Assembly: GCF_900100275.1 (NCBI RefSeq)
Contig: NZ_FNET01000010.1
Span: 62,001 to 126,000, forward strand
Source: Lentzea albidocapillata subsp. violacea
Lineage (GTDB): Bacteria; Actinomycetota; Actinomycetes; Mycobacteriales; Pseudonocardiaceae
DNA: 64,000 bases
Direction: 5' to 3'
The notes under the pieces: generated by a model
Database searches by the model: none
What the model saw: the letters and a program-made list of their open reading frames with translations, nothing else
Told to the model about the DNA's origin: nothing
Part shown: positions 44,809-53,034 of the stretch, in pieces
Position numbering within the stretch: position 1 is the stretch's first letter
Layout of the letters: the number at the start of each line of letters is the position of its first letter
Program-made: the position numbers and the translations under genes

Positions 44809-45254
44809 CGCGTCGCCTTGGCGATCACCTTGTGCAGCACCTGGTTCAGCTGCGTGAGTTCTTCGAACGTCATGTCGAGCTGCTCCACGACCTTGAAGGG
44901 GATCTTGAGCGCTTCCCGGCGCAACTCGGTGCCCTTCGCGGTGAGAGTCAGCGCGAGCGCGCGTTCGTCGGCCTTGTCCCGCTGCCGCTCGACGTACCCG
45001 ATCGCCTCCAGCCGCTTGAGCAGCGGGCTGAGGGTGCCGGGGTCGAGTTGCAGGACGGTGCTCAGGTCCTTGACGGTGCGCGGCGACCGCTCCCAGAGCG
45101 CCAGCATCACCAGGTACTGGGGATGCGTGAGATTCAGCGGCTCCAGGATCGGGCGGTAGACCGCGATCACCGTCCGGCTGGCCACGGCCAGCGCGAAGCA
45201 GACCTGCCGCTCCAGTTCGAGCGGGTTCTCCGGGATGCTTGGTGTACTAATCAT
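44805..45254 (-). CDS. MarR-family regulator of the OhrR type
   Basis: A 149-residue winged-helix repressor. The N-terminal ERQVCFALAVASRTV carries Cys19 at the redox-sensing position of OhrR (LCFALY context), so oxidation by organic hydroperoxides is the likely signal. The DNA-binding wing has LDPGTLSPLLKRLEAIGYVERQRDKADERAL. No ohr gene is adjacent; the two downstream genes are membrane proteins. Direct repeats of GGTGTAC over the start codon (45241-45270) probably form its operator. Confidence 0.92.
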   Translation of the reverse strand: MISTPSIPENPLELERQVCFALAVASRTVIAVYRPILEPLNLTHPQYLVMLALWERSPRTVKDLSTVLQLDPGTLSPLLKRLEAIGYVERQRDKADERALALTLTAKGTELRREALKIPFKVVEQLDMTFEELTQLNQVLHKVIAKATR

Positions 45255-45270
45255 TGGTGTACATACTAAC
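45241..45270. promoter_or_regulatory. Repeated GGTGTAC...ACTAA elements at the OhrR-like start
   Basis: GGTGTACTAA at 45241-45250 and GGTGTACATACTAA at 45256-45269 flank and include the ATG (45252-45254 on the minus strand). The second contains the palindrome TGTACA. Position and repeat structure suggest the autoregulatory operator. Confidence 0.5.
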
Positions 45271-45309
45271 TGGCGGTGTCAACGGCGAACGACGGGGTAG
45301 ACGACTGGT

Positions 45310-46134
45310 ATGGCCCGGACCACCGTCGTCATCGCCTCCCGGAACCGTGCGGACAGCCTGCTGCGCACGCTGTCACGCCTGAGCGAGCTCGCGGTGCCGG
45401 TGATCCTGGTCGACAACGCGTCGACGGACGACACGGTTTCCCGGGTACGCAACGAATTCCCGAATGTTCTGCTGCTGGAGTGCGCGGTGAACCGCGGCGC
45501 GGTGGCGCGCAACCTCGGCGTGCAGGCGGCGCGGACGCCGTTCGTCGCCTTCGCCGACGACGACTCGTGGTGGGCGCCCGACGCGATCGAGCGAGCCGAG
45601 CCGATCTTCGACGAGCACCCGGACCTGGCGGTGATCGTCGCGCACACGCTGGTGGGGCCGGCGGAGGAACCCGATCCGATCACGCCGCTGCTGCGCCACA
45701 GCCCGCTGGGCGAGGGTGTCGCGGGGCCCGCGGTGCTCGGGTTCCTGGCCTGCTCGGCCATCGTGCGGCGGCAGGCGTTCCTGGACGTGGACGGCTTCAG
45801 CCCGGTGCTGTTCTTCCGCGGCGAGGAAACGTTGCTGTCGTGGGACCTGGCGGCGGCGGGCTGGGCGCTCTGCTACGTCGAGGACGTGGTGGCGCACCAC
45901 CACCCGGCGGCAGGCCGGGCGCCGGGCGAGGACGTCGTCGAGCGGCGCAACGCACTGCTGGCCGCGTGGATGCGACGGCCGCTGGCCGGCGCGCTGGCGG
46001 CGTCGTTGAAGGACCTTCGGGCGTTCCGGGCGGCCCTGCCCCGGCTGCGTCAGGCGCTCCGGCAGCGACGTGCGCTGCCGGAACACCTGGAAGCGCAGAT
46101 CAGAGCGATCGGACGGCAGCCGCGAGGCGCGTGA
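45310..46134 (+). CDS. GT2-family glycosyltransferase
   Basis: A 274-residue GT-A glycosyltransferase: VVIASRNRADSLLRTLSRL, ILVDNASTDDT and the metal-binding FADDDSWW, then FLACSAIVRRQAFLDVDGF and a GEETLLSWDLAAAGW segment typical of the catalytic Asp/Glu helix. It probably transfers a sugar to a cell-surface or natural-product acceptor. It stands alone, divergent from the OhrR-like operon, and its 3' end overlaps the convergent aminotransferase by 35 bp. Confidence 0.9.
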   Translation: MARTTVVIASRNRADSLLRTLSRLSELAVPVILVDNASTDDTVSRVRNEFPNVLLLECAVNRGAVARNLGVQAARTPFVAFADDDSWWAPDAIERAEPIFDEHPDLAVIVAHTLVGPAEEPDPITPLLRHSPLGEGVAGPAVLGFLACSAIVRRQAFLDVDGFSPVLFFRGEETLLSWDLAAAGWALCYVEDVVAHHHPAAGRAPGEDVVERRNALLAAWMRRPLAGALAASLKDLRAFRAALPRLRQALRQRRALPEHLEAQIRAIGRQPRGA

Positions 46135-47176
46135 TGCCCTCGTCGATCTGCTCCGGCGTGACGCCCGAGAACGCGAGCCGGATGGCGTTGTCGCCGCCCT
46201 CCAGCAGGAAGTCGGAGCCCTTCACGAACTCGACGCCGTGCTCCTTCGCGACCGGCACCAGCTTGTCGATCGACACGCCCGGCAGCTCGACCCACATGAA
46301 GTAGCCACCCTGCGGCGCGGTGAAGACCGCCTCCGGAAGCTCCCGCTGCAGCGCGGTGACCAGGGCGTCCTTGCGGGCGCGCAGCGCGGTGCGGACGTTC
46401 GCGACCGACTCCTCGAGACGGCCGGAACGGCAGTACGAGTTCACGATCGACTGCGCCACCATGTTCGGCGAGATGTACGTGGTGGTGGCGATGTCCTGCA
46501 CGGACTTGATGACGGCCTTCGGCCCCACCAGGTAACCGCAGCGGATGCCGGGCGCCATGGTCTTCGAGAACGACGACGCGTAGACGACCTTCTCGTTCTT
46601 GTCCTGCGACAGCATCGTCGGCAGCGGCTCGCCCTCGAACCGCACCTTGACGTACGGGTCGTCCTCGAACAGCACGAAGTCGTACTTGGCCGCGAGGTCC
46701 AGCAGACGCGCGCGCTTCGCCTCGGACAGCGTGTAGCCGGCCGGGTTGTGGAAGTTCGGGATGATGTGCGCGAGCTTCGGGCGCACCCCGCTCTCCAGCA
46801 GCTCCTGGAGCGCGTCGACGTTGATGCCGTCGGTCTCCAGCTCGATCGCGTGGATCTTGGCGCCGCGCTGGCGCAGGTTCAGCAGCGTGCGGTCGTAGGT
46901 CGGCGCCTCGACCACCACGTCGTCGCCCTGCCCGACGAGCAGTTCGAACAGGAACGCGTCGGCCTGCATCGAGCCGTTGGTGACGAGCACCTGTTCCGGC
47001 GCGACGCCGTGCTGCTCCGCGAGCCAGGCGCGCAGCGGCACGTAGCCGACGCTCGTGCCGTACGCGAAGGTGCCGCCGGGATCGTCCGTGAAGGCTTTCT
47101 GCGCCGCTTCGCGCAGACCTTCCTGGTCGATGATGTCGAGAGAGGGCGCTCCGCGCGTGAACAGGATCGAGGCCAT
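46100..47176 (-). CDS. PLP-dependent fold-type I aminotransferase
   Basis: A 358-residue aminotransferase of the LysN/2-aminoadipate or ArAT-like group without a GntR domain. PLP contacts include VLVTNGSMQADAFLF, IPNFHNPAGYTLS, LFEDDPYVKVRF and the PLP lysine in SSFSKTMAPGIRCGYL. It probably transaminates a hydrophobic or dicarboxylic amino acid. I use ATG 47176 (MASILFTRG); an in-frame ATG at 47191 also exists. It is transcribed in the same direction as the upstream PLC-like gene, 30 bp after its stop. Confidence 0.9.
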   Translation of the reverse strand: MASILFTRGAPSLDIIDQEGLREAAQKAFTDDPGGTFAYGTSVGYVPLRAWLAEQHGVAPEQVLVTNGSMQADAFLFELLVGQGDDVVVEAPTYDRTLLNLRQRGAKIHAIELETDGINVDALQELLESGVRPKLAHIIPNFHNPAGYTLSEAKRARLLDLAAKYDFVLFEDDPYVKVRFEGEPLPTMLSQDKNEKVVYASSFSKTMAPGIRCGYLVGPKAVIKSVQDIATTTYISPNMVAQSIVNSYCRSGRLEESVANVRTALRARKDALVTALQRELPEAVFTAPQGGYFMWVELPGVSIDKLVPVAKEHGVEFVKGSDFLLEGGDNAIRLAFSGVTPEQIDEGITRLAAAVRSL

Positions 47177-47206
47177 GCGCGGAGCGTACAACTCCCACGA
47201 TTTGGG

Positions 47207-48418
47207 CTACGGCCTATATACGTATGAGTTCAGGTGCCGCACGGCCTGAGCCGCGTCGCCCAGGTGATAGAGATCGACCGACACGTAGTTCGGCTTCTTC
47301 CTGGCCGCGGGCTGGCAGAACTGCTGCGCCCGGTTCGCGACCTTGCTGTTGTCCGTCGTCGCCGTGCTGCTGAACGGAACGTCCCGGAAGTGGTTCATGT
47401 AGAACAACGGCGGGAAGTTCCCGGTCGCCGTCAGCGGTTTGTCACCCCATCGGCTGTAACAGGACCAGTCGGAGTTGCCGAGGCCCGGACCCATGGACCA
47501 GTAGTTCTCGACCGTCCAGTCCTTCTGGTAGAGCACGCCGCTGTCCTCGCGACCGTCCTTGCCGTGGTCGGTGAAGATGATCAGCCGCTTGTTGCTCGCC
47601 TGCATCTGGCTGCGCTTGGGCCAGCCGTTCTGCGGCACGCCCTCAGCCCGGTACAGGACGTCGCCCAGCCCCTGCACCTTGCGGAGTTCGGCGCGCAGTA
47701 CGTCCGCCGACACGTAGTCCTCCAGGAAGACGGTGACGATCTCGCTGCGGTTGGTGCGCAGGAAGTCCACGATCCGCTGAATGTCGACGTTCAGCGCCAC
47801 CGGCCTGCTCACGAGTGTGCAGCTGTTGTGGCAGAGGATCGCGCCGTCCGGGGTCTGGTGGATGTCCAGCGAGAAACCCCGCACGCCGTCGTTCAGCTGC
47901 TGCACGATTCCGCGCGTCTGGTTCTTGGCGAGGTTGATGAACGGCGGCGCGAACCCGCCGTCCACCCCGTTCGCATAGGCGTTGTGGGCGGTCAGGAACG
48001 TCATTTGGTCGAGCGTCGGATCGGCCGGCATCGGCTCGGTCCGGCTGACGACCGGCGTCAGGTACCAGCGCGACTCACCGCCGAGACCGAAGAATTCCCA
48101 TTGATCACCGAACTGACGCGGCTCGTGAACCGTATCCCCCTGTGAACACGAACCCATGGTGAGCTGACGGGTGATGCACTGGCCCGGCGAGTCGGTGTTC
48201 TCGAACCTCCCGTCGCTCAGCCGCCACTGCTGGCGGTCCTCGTTGCCCTTCGGACGGTGCAGTGCCAGTCCACTGCCGCTCTGGGCGACGTTGAGGCCGG
48301 TCCGGACACCGGTGACGTAGAACGTGCCCGCGGGAGCCGCTTCAGCGGTGGCGGGTACCAGGGGAAGCAGGAGCAGGGCCGCGATGGCAGGGAGGTATCG
48401 CACAGTGACCAGGGTCAC
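47207..48418 (-). CDS. Secreted PI-PLC X-domain protein with ricin-like N-terminal module
   Basis: A 403-residue exported protein: signal peptide (about 1-27, AEAAPAG), a beta-trefoil-like stretch with EDRQQWRLSDG and GQCITRQ, then a PI-PLC X-like barrel with the catalytic His pair in LTAHNAYAN and AILCHNSCTL and a Glu in TVFLEDYVS. Family members cleave phosphatidylinositol or related lipids without calcium. The first GTG (48418) and another at 48403 are both possible starts; both lie within a palindrome at 48404-48419. The trefoil may bind carbohydrate. Confidence 0.85.
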   Translation of the reverse strand: MTLVTVRYLPAIAALLLLPLVPATAEAAPAGTFYVTGVRTGLNVAQSGSGLALHRPKGNEDRQQWRLSDGRFENTDSPGQCITRQLTMGSCSQGDTVHEPRQFGDQWEFFGLGGESRWYLTPVVSRTEPMPADPTLDQMTFLTAHNAYANGVDGGFAPPFINLAKNQTRGIVQQLNDGVRGFSLDIHQTPDGAILCHNSCTLVSRPVALNVDIQRIVDFLRTNRSEIVTVFLEDYVSADVLRAELRKVQGLGDVLYRAEGVPQNGWPKRSQMQASNKRLIIFTDHGKDGREDSGVLYQKDWTVENYWSMGPGLGNSDWSCYSRWGDKPLTATGNFPPLFYMNHFRDVPFSSTATTDNSKVANRAQQFCQPAARKKPNYVSVDLYHLGDAAQAVRHLNSYVYRP

Positions 48419-48419
48419 T
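48404..48419. promoter_or_regulatory. Palindrome AGTGACC-AG-GGTCACT at the PLC-like start
   Basis: Seven-base perfect arms separated by two bases coincide with the two candidate GTG starts of the secreted PLC-like gene. This could be an operator or an mRNA structure limiting initiation. Confidence 0.4.
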
Positions 48420-48529
48420 CATCCGAGTGAAACATGAAACGTCTTCAAGTGTGTGGACGTTTAACACTATGGGTATCCCACGCGCCGTAGCGCCCTCTTA
48501 GGGGGCAGCACAACTCCAAGGCAGCCGTC

Positions 48530-48608
48530 GCCCGACCGAAGGGTTAGGGCCGGTTCCGGGCGCCGCCTTCACAAGCCGCGCAGGGTTCGACTCCCTCGGT
48601 TGCCGCCA
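48530..48608 (+). pseudogene. Decayed tRNA-like sequence (tRNA-Val(CAC)-like)
   Basis: The 3' part looks like a tRNA: T-loop TTCGACT inside a 4-bp AGGG/CCCT stem, seven bases GGTTGCC, a discriminator G and an encoded CCA ending at 48608. A 7-nt loop TTCACAA at about 48568-48574 would give anticodon CAC (Val), and TTAG...GGTTCCGGGC upstream resembles a D-arm. However, the anticodon stem has mismatches, the variable loop is missing and the 5' acceptor does not pair in register. It reads as a degraded tRNA or integration scar rather than a working gene. Confidence 0.35.
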
Positions 48609-48628
48609 AAATCCGTGCAGGTACAGAA

Positions 48629-48661
48629 GAAGCCCGCCCAGCGCGCGGCCGGGCGGGCTTC
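48629..48661 (-). terminator. Terminator of the cold-shock gene
   Basis: GAAGCCCGCCC (48629-48639) and its complement (48651-48661) form an 11-bp stem with 11-nt loop, 12 bp past the cold-shock stop. On the minus strand the stem is followed by a pyrimidine-rich TTCTTCTGT. Confidence 0.8.
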
Positions 48662-48672
48662 CAAGAGCTGAA

Positions 48673-48876
48673 TCAGATGGCGCGGACGTCCTGCGCCTGA
48701 GGCCCCTTCTGACCCTGGCCGATCTCGAACTCCACGCGCTGCTGCTCTTCAAGCGACTTGAAGCCCGAGCCGGAAATCTGCGAGTAGTGCACGAACACGT
48801 CCGGACCGCCGCCGTCCTGCGCGATGAATCCGAAGCCCTTCTCGCCGTTGAACCACTTCACGGTGCCCTGCGCCAT
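48673..48876 (-). CDS. Cold-shock-domain RNA chaperone (CspA-like)
   Basis: A 67-residue cold-shock protein with RNP1 (KGFGFI) and RNP2 (DVFVHY) motifs, starting [14 protein letters not shown], the standard length. It binds single-stranded RNA or DNA and melts secondary structure. It is monocistronic, with its own terminator, and divergent from the methionine-salvage operon. Confidence 0.97.
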   Translation of the reverse strand: MAQGTVKWFNGEKGFGFIAQDGGGPDVFVHYSQISGSGFKSLEEQQRVEFEIGQGQKGPQAQDVRAI

Positions 48877-49016
48877 ACCGATTGCTCCCTAGATGTTGGA
48901 CCCCCGCCAGAGCGAGGTTCGCGCGCAGTCTGCCAGGCGACGGTCTCTCTCACATCGTGGTTAGCCCGGTGGTGTGACGAAGTAAGTTGAACCGGGTACC
49001 ACCGAGAGGAGCAGGG

Positions 49017-50117
49017 ATGTCGAACTGGCTGGACGTCGCGCACGAGGTTGCGGCGACGCTCAGGTCCGACGCGGCGGACAGGGACCGGGCGAACCAGCCG
49101 CCCGCCAAAGAGGTGGAACTGCTCCGGCAGAGCGGACTGCTGAACGTGCGGGACTGGACCCAGCAGCAGCGGATCGGCCGGATCATCGGTGCCGCCGACG
49201 CCAACATCGGGCACCTCCTCGGGTACCACTACCTGCAGATCTGGCGCAGCGGGCTGTTCGACGCCCAGTTCAGCGTGCAGCCCGACCAGTTCTGGGCCGG
49301 TGTCAGCAACCCGCTCGACGCGGCGCTGGAACTGACGCCCGCCGAGGGTGGTTTCGTCCTGAACGGTCGCAAGACGTTCGCCACCGGAGCCGCCGTCGCC
49401 GACCGCCTCGTGGTCAGCGCGACCCGCACGGACAACGGCGAGAAACTGACGTTCCTGCTCGACGGGAAAGCGACCGGAATCACCTACTTGGACGATTGGG
49501 ACAACATCGGTCAGCGCCTCACGGCGTCCGGTGGGGTGAACTTCGAGAACGTCCAGGTGACGGAGGTGCTCGGCGTCCAGCCGGCTACCGAGGACCCGCG
49601 CGTCAGCCTCGCCGCGATCGGCTTCCAGCTCGTGCTCGCCCAGCTCTACGTGGCCATCGCGGAGGGCGCGCTCGCCGAGGCGGCCGACTACACCCGCACC
49701 AAGACCCGGCCGTGGTTCGTCAGCGGTGTCGAGGCGGCAACCGAGGACCCGTACATCGTCGCGGCCTACGGCGAGATGGTGTCCCAGACCAGGGCCGCCG
49801 GGCTGCTCGCGGACGAAGCGGCCCGTCAACTCTGGGAGGCCTCCGAACTCGGCCGCCAGCTCACGCCCGCCAAGCGCGGCGAGGTCGCGGTGACGATCTC
49901 CGAGGCCAAGGTCGTCAGTACCAAGCTCGTCAACGAGGTCACCAGCCGCATCTTCGAGCAGGTCGGCGCGCGCGGCACCGCGGCCAAGTACGGCGTGGAC
50001 CGCTTCTGGCGCAACGCCCGCACGCTCACGCTGCACGACCCGGTCGTCTACAAGGCCCGCGAGGTCGGCGAGCACTTCCTGACCGGCGCGCGCCCCGCTC
50101 ACACCGGGTACAGCTGA
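49017..50117 (+). CDS. Acyl-CoA-dehydrogenase-like flavoprotein heading the methionine-salvage operon
   Basis: A 366-residue acyl-CoA-dehydrogenase-fold protein of the DszC/SfnB-like group of FMN/FAD monooxygenases: GFVLNGRKTFATGAAVADRLVVSA in the beta domain and SRIFEQVGARGTAAKYGVDRFWRNARTLTLHDPV at the C-terminus, with the usual His-Asp of the monooxygenase branch. Such enzymes act on organosulfur or aromatic substrates with reduced flavin. It precedes mtnA with a one-base overlap and so is probably part of methylthio-sugar or sulfur salvage. GAGAGGAG supports ATG 49017. Confidence 0.85.
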   Translation: MSNWLDVAHEVAATLRSDAADRDRANQPPAKEVELLRQSGLLNVRDWTQQQRIGRIIGAADANIGHLLGYHYLQIWRSGLFDAQFSVQPDQFWAGVSNPLDAALELTPAEGGFVLNGRKTFATGAAVADRLVVSATRTDNGEKLTFLLDGKATGITYLDDWDNIGQRLTASGGVNFENVQVTEVLGVQPATEDPRVSLAAIGFQLVLAQLYVAIAEGALAEAADYTRTKTRPWFVSGVEAATEDPYIVAAYGEMVSQTRAAGLLADEAARQLWEASELGRQLTPAKRGEVAVTISEAKVVSTKLVNEVTSRIFEQVGARGTAAKYGVDRFWRNARTLTLHDPVVYKAREVGEHFLTGARPAHTGYS

Positions 50118-51118
50118 TGCAGCCGGTGCTCGCCGACTCGGTGCGGCTCACCGGCGACGGCGTGCTGATCCTCGACCGCCGGCAGTTCCCGTTCGAACGG
50201 AACTGGGTGCTGTGCCGCACGGCCGAGGACGTCGCGCGGGCCATCGTGGACATGGTCACCCAGTCCTCCGGCCCGTACTTCGCGGTGCTGTTCGCCATGG
50301 TGCTGAAAGCCCGCACCCTGGAAGCGCTGCCGTTCGAGCAGGCCCGCGCACAGCTGGCGCAGACCGCGCTGATGCTCGAGAACACCAGGCGCACCAACAA
50401 CGCCCTGCGCAAGGCCACCAAGGTCGTCCTCGACCACGTGGACGCCGCGCGAGACATCACGCACGCACTCGCGGGCGCCGAGGAAGGCGACCGCAGGTAC
50501 CGGGCGAAGAGCCAGGCGCTGGGCGAGCACACGGCGAACCTGTTGCCCCACAACGCCACCGTCCTGACGCACTGCTGGGCCGACCTGTACCTGACGGAGA
50601 CGGTCAGGGCGGCCCAGCACCAGCACAAGACGCTGCGCTTCTTCTGCACCGAGACCAGGCCCTACCTGCAGGGGGCCAGGCTCACCGCCGAGACGTTGAT
50701 CGAGATGGGCGTCGACACCACGCTCATCACGGACGGCATGGGCGCCGCGGTGCTGCAAAGCGGTGAGGTCGACGCGTTGGTGACGGCGGCCGACCGGGTC
50801 ACCATGGACGGGCACGTCGTGAACAAGGTCGGCACGCTGGGTCTGGCCGTGGCCGCGCACGCGTTCGGAGTACCGTTCCACGCCCAAGTGCAGGCACCCG
50901 ATCTGCAAGCGCCCACGACGGAGTACGTCGAGATCGAGTACCGCGACGGTGCCGAAGTGCTGCAGGTGCTGGGCAGGCCGAGTGCCACGCCAAGGGTGAA
51001 GGGACACTACCCGGCGTTCGACGTGACGCCGCCGCGCTTCGTCACGACGGTGGTGACCGACCGGGGCGTGTACAGCGCCGGGGAGCTCGACAAGTACTAC
51101 GAGGGAGAACAGCGGTGA
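50117..51118 (+). CDS. mtnA: 5-methylthioribose-1-phosphate isomerase
   Basis: A 333-residue eIF2B-fold isomerase converting methylthioribose 1-phosphate to methylthioribulose 1-phosphate in the methionine salvage pathway. Signatures are ETRPYLQGARLTAETLIEMG, the Cys in VLTHCWADL and the catalytic Asp in TAADRVTMDGHVVNKVGTLG (family GADRI...NKIGT). The Cys region reads HCWADL rather than HCNTG, a small departure. ATG 50117 shares one base with the previous stop. It overlaps mtnC by 4 bp. Confidence 0.92.
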   Translation: MQPVLADSVRLTGDGVLILDRRQFPFERNWVLCRTAEDVARAIVDMVTQSSGPYFAVLFAMVLKARTLEALPFEQARAQLAQTALMLENTRRTNNALRKATKVVLDHVDAARDITHALAGAEEGDRRYRAKSQALGEHTANLLPHNATVLTHCWADLYLTETVRAAQHQHKTLRFFCTETRPYLQGARLTAETLIEMGVDTTLITDGMGAAVLQSGEVDALVTAADRVTMDGHVVNKVGTLGLAVAAHAFGVPFHAQVQAPDLQAPTTEYVEIEYRDGAEVLQVLGRPSATPRVKGHYPAFDVTPPRFVTTVVTDRGVYSAGELDKYYEGEQR

Positions 51119-51771
51119 GCAAGTGGGTCGTGCTCGACATCGAGGGCACGTTGAGCGCGACGGACCAGGTGCTGGTCGTCCTCTACGACTACGCCCGTCC
51201 CAGGCTCGGTCCGTGGATCGAGCAGCACGGTGACGACCCGGTGGTCGCCGAAGCCGTGCGGCAGATCAAGGAGCTCAGCGGCCACGACGACGTTGTCAAA
51301 GCGCTGCACGACTGGATGGACGCCGACCAGAAGGTCACGCCCCTAAAGACGTTGCAGGGCCTCATCTGGCAGCAGGGCTACGCGCAGGGCGACCTGGTAG
51401 CGGAGTTCTTCCCGGACGTCGTCCCCGCGATGCGCAAGTGGCACGGCGACGGCGTGCGGCTCGCGATCTTCAGCTCCGGCTCGGTCGCGGGCCAGATCGC
51501 GTTCTTCCAGCACACCACCGACGGCGACCTGACCCCGTTGCTGGAGCACCACTTCGACACGGTCAACGCCGGCCCGAAGCGCGAAGCCGCGTCGTACCAC
51601 CAGATCGCCTCAGTGCTGAAGAGCGACGACATCACCTTCTACAGCGACGTTCCGGCCGAGCTGCATGCCGCGCAGGAGGCGGGCTGGAAGACGGTCGGCG
51701 TCGCGCGCGCCGGTGAGCCGTACGCCAACGCCGACTTCTCGCCCCACCCGACGGTCTGGGAGCTGTCGTGA
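51115..51771 (+). CDS. mtnC: Acireductone synthase (enolase-phosphatase E1)
   Basis: A 218-residue HAD-superfamily enzyme: motif I VLDIEGTL, motif II FSSGSVAGQIAFF, a Lys in NAGPKREAASY and the acidic FYSDVPAEL. It enolises and dephosphorylates 2,3-diketo-5-methylthiopentyl-1-phosphate to acireductone. GTG 51115 overlaps mtnA by 4 bp and its stop overlaps mtnB by 4 bp, showing tight coupling. Confidence 0.95.
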   Translation: MSKWVVLDIEGTLSATDQVLVVLYDYARPRLGPWIEQHGDDPVVAEAVRQIKELSGHDDVVKALHDWMDADQKVTPLKTLQGLIWQQGYAQGDLVAEFFPDVVPAMRKWHGDGVRLAIFSSGSVAGQIAFFQHTTDGDLTPLLEHHFDTVNAGPKREAASYHQIASVLKSDDITFYSDVPAELHAAQEAGWKTVGVARAGEPYANADFSPHPTVWELS

Positions 51772-52364
51772 CGGCCGAGCTCGCCCGCGAGTGCGTCCGT
51801 TTCGCGCAGATGGGCTGGATGCGCGGCACTTCAGGGAACCTCTCCGTTGTCCTGCAACGTGATCCGCTCCGGCTCGCGGTCACGGTCAGCGGCGTCGACA
51901 AGGGCGAGATCACCGCTGACGACAGCGTGGTCATCGACGTCGACGCCAACGCGGTCGACTCGCCGAAGGTCCCGTCCGCCGAAGCGGCCCTGCACGCCAG
52001 GATCGCTCGGGTCGCGGGAGCGGGCGCCGTCGTGCACGTCCACGCGCTCGCCACCGTGGTCGCGGCGGAGCACTGGCCCGACGGCGTGGTGCTGAAGGAC
52101 CTGGAAATGCTCAAGGGTTTCGGCCGCTACGACCACGAGGAGGTCGTGATTCCGGTCGTCCGCAACTCGCAGGACATGCTCGAACTGGGCGACGCCTTCG
52201 AGAAGGGCTTCGACCCGAAGGTGCCGGCTCTGCTCGTCGCGCGGCACGGCGTGTACGTGTGGGGCGACGACCTCGTGCAGGCCCGGCACCGCCTGGAATG
52301 CCTGGAGTGGCTGCTGCGCTTCAAACTGGAGACGCGAGACATCTTTACGGGGAGGCACTCATGA
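51768..52364 (+). CDS. mtnB: Methylthioribulose-1-phosphate dehydratase
   Basis: A 198-residue class II aldolase-fold dehydratase. The N-terminal GWMRGTSGNLSVVL phosphate loop, acidic EAALHARIARV, zinc His pair in VVHVHALAT and the third His in LLVARHGVYVWG are all present. It makes 2,3-diketo-5-methylthiopentyl-1-phosphate for MtnC. The start is GTG 51768, inside the end of mtnC. Confidence 0.95.
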   Translation: MTAELARECVRFAQMGWMRGTSGNLSVVLQRDPLRLAVTVSGVDKGEITADDSVVIDVDANAVDSPKVPSAEAALHARIARVAGAGAVVHVHALATVVAAEHWPDGVVLKDLEMLKGFGRYDHEEVVIPVVRNSQDMLELGDAFEKGFDPKVPALLVARHGVYVWGDDLVQARHRLECLEWLLRFKLETRDIFTGRHS

Positions 52365-52924
52365 CGCTGCTGACGGTGTGGCCGGAAACCGGCCCCGAAC
52401 AGACCGTCCTGCGCACCACCGACGCCGAGGAGATCACCACCGCGCTCAAGGAGCACGGCGTGCGCTTCAGCCGTTGGTCCGTTGTGGACGGTGTGACCGC
52501 GGAGAACGCCCTGGAGATCTACGCGCAGGAAGTCGCCCGCGTCAGCGAGACGGAGAGCTACGGCTACGTCGACGCGATGGAGATGACGCCGGCCGACACG
52601 GACGAGTACCGCGCGAAGGCCGTCGAGTTCCGCGGCAAGTTCCTCGCCGAGCACACGCACGACGACGACGAAGACCGCTACTTCGCCCGTGGCGCAGGGG
52701 TTTTCTACCTGCACATCGGCGACAAGGTGTACGCGGTGTTCTGCGAGGCGGGCGACCTGCTGAGCGTTCCGGCGAACACCACGCACTGGTTCGACATGGG
52801 CACGACGCCCGACTACGTGTCGATCCGGTTCTTCCACGACGACGACGGCTGGATCGGGAACTTCACCGGCAGCGACATCGCGACGAGGTTCCCGACCTTC
52901 GACGAGCTGAGTTCAGGAATGTGA
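52361..52924 (+). CDS. mtnD: Acireductone dioxygenase
   Basis: A 187-residue cupin dioxygenase. Metal ligands are in the pattern EHTHDDDEDRYFARG (His-x-His, Glu or Asp) and PANTTHWFDMG (His), with the family strand GVFYLHIGDKVYAVF. It oxidises acireductone to the 2-keto acid precursor of methionine plus formate (iron form). It is the last gene of the five-gene operon; GGGGAGG upstream of ATG 52361 supports the start. The pathway's MTA phosphorylase and final aminotransferase are not in this window. Confidence 0.95.
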   Translation: MTLLTVWPETGPEQTVLRTTDAEEITTALKEHGVRFSRWSVVDGVTAENALEIYAQEVARVSETESYGYVDAMEMTPADTDEYRAKAVEFRGKFLAEHTHDDDEDRYFARGAGVFYLHIGDKVYAVFCEAGDLLSVPANTTHWFDMGTTPDYVSIRFFHDDDGWIGNFTGSDIATRFPTFDELSSGM

Positions 52925-52994
52925 AAGTTCGCCTACCTGAACATTGTTCCGGAATTTGAACGAAGTATTGATTCCCTCCGCCCTCTGACCTCAG

Positions 52995-53010
52995 AGTGGT
53001 ACAGACCACT
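52995..53010. promoter_or_regulatory. DasR-type (dre) operator upstream of PL7-like secreted protein
   Basis: AGTGGTACAGACCACT matches the idealised dre AGTGGTCTAGACCACT at 14 of 16 positions and is palindromic except at the centre. It lies 25 bp upstream of the start at 53035, a position suited to repression. It is the stronger of two dre-like sites in the window. Confidence 0.7.
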
Positions 53011-53034
53011 TATCGAAGGTCGGAGGGATTCACC

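Noticed and set aside
48520-48608. Intact selenocysteine tRNA (8-bp GGCAGCCG/CGGTTGCC outer stem)
   Set aside because: An 8-bp stem and G73-CCA can be drawn, but there is no clear D-arm, anticodon UCA stem or long variable arm, and no sel genes are present.
48877-49016. SAM or other riboswitch before the methionine-salvage operon
   Set aside because: I looked for long conserved stem structures and found none; the leader is short with an ordinary Shine-Dalgarno sequence.
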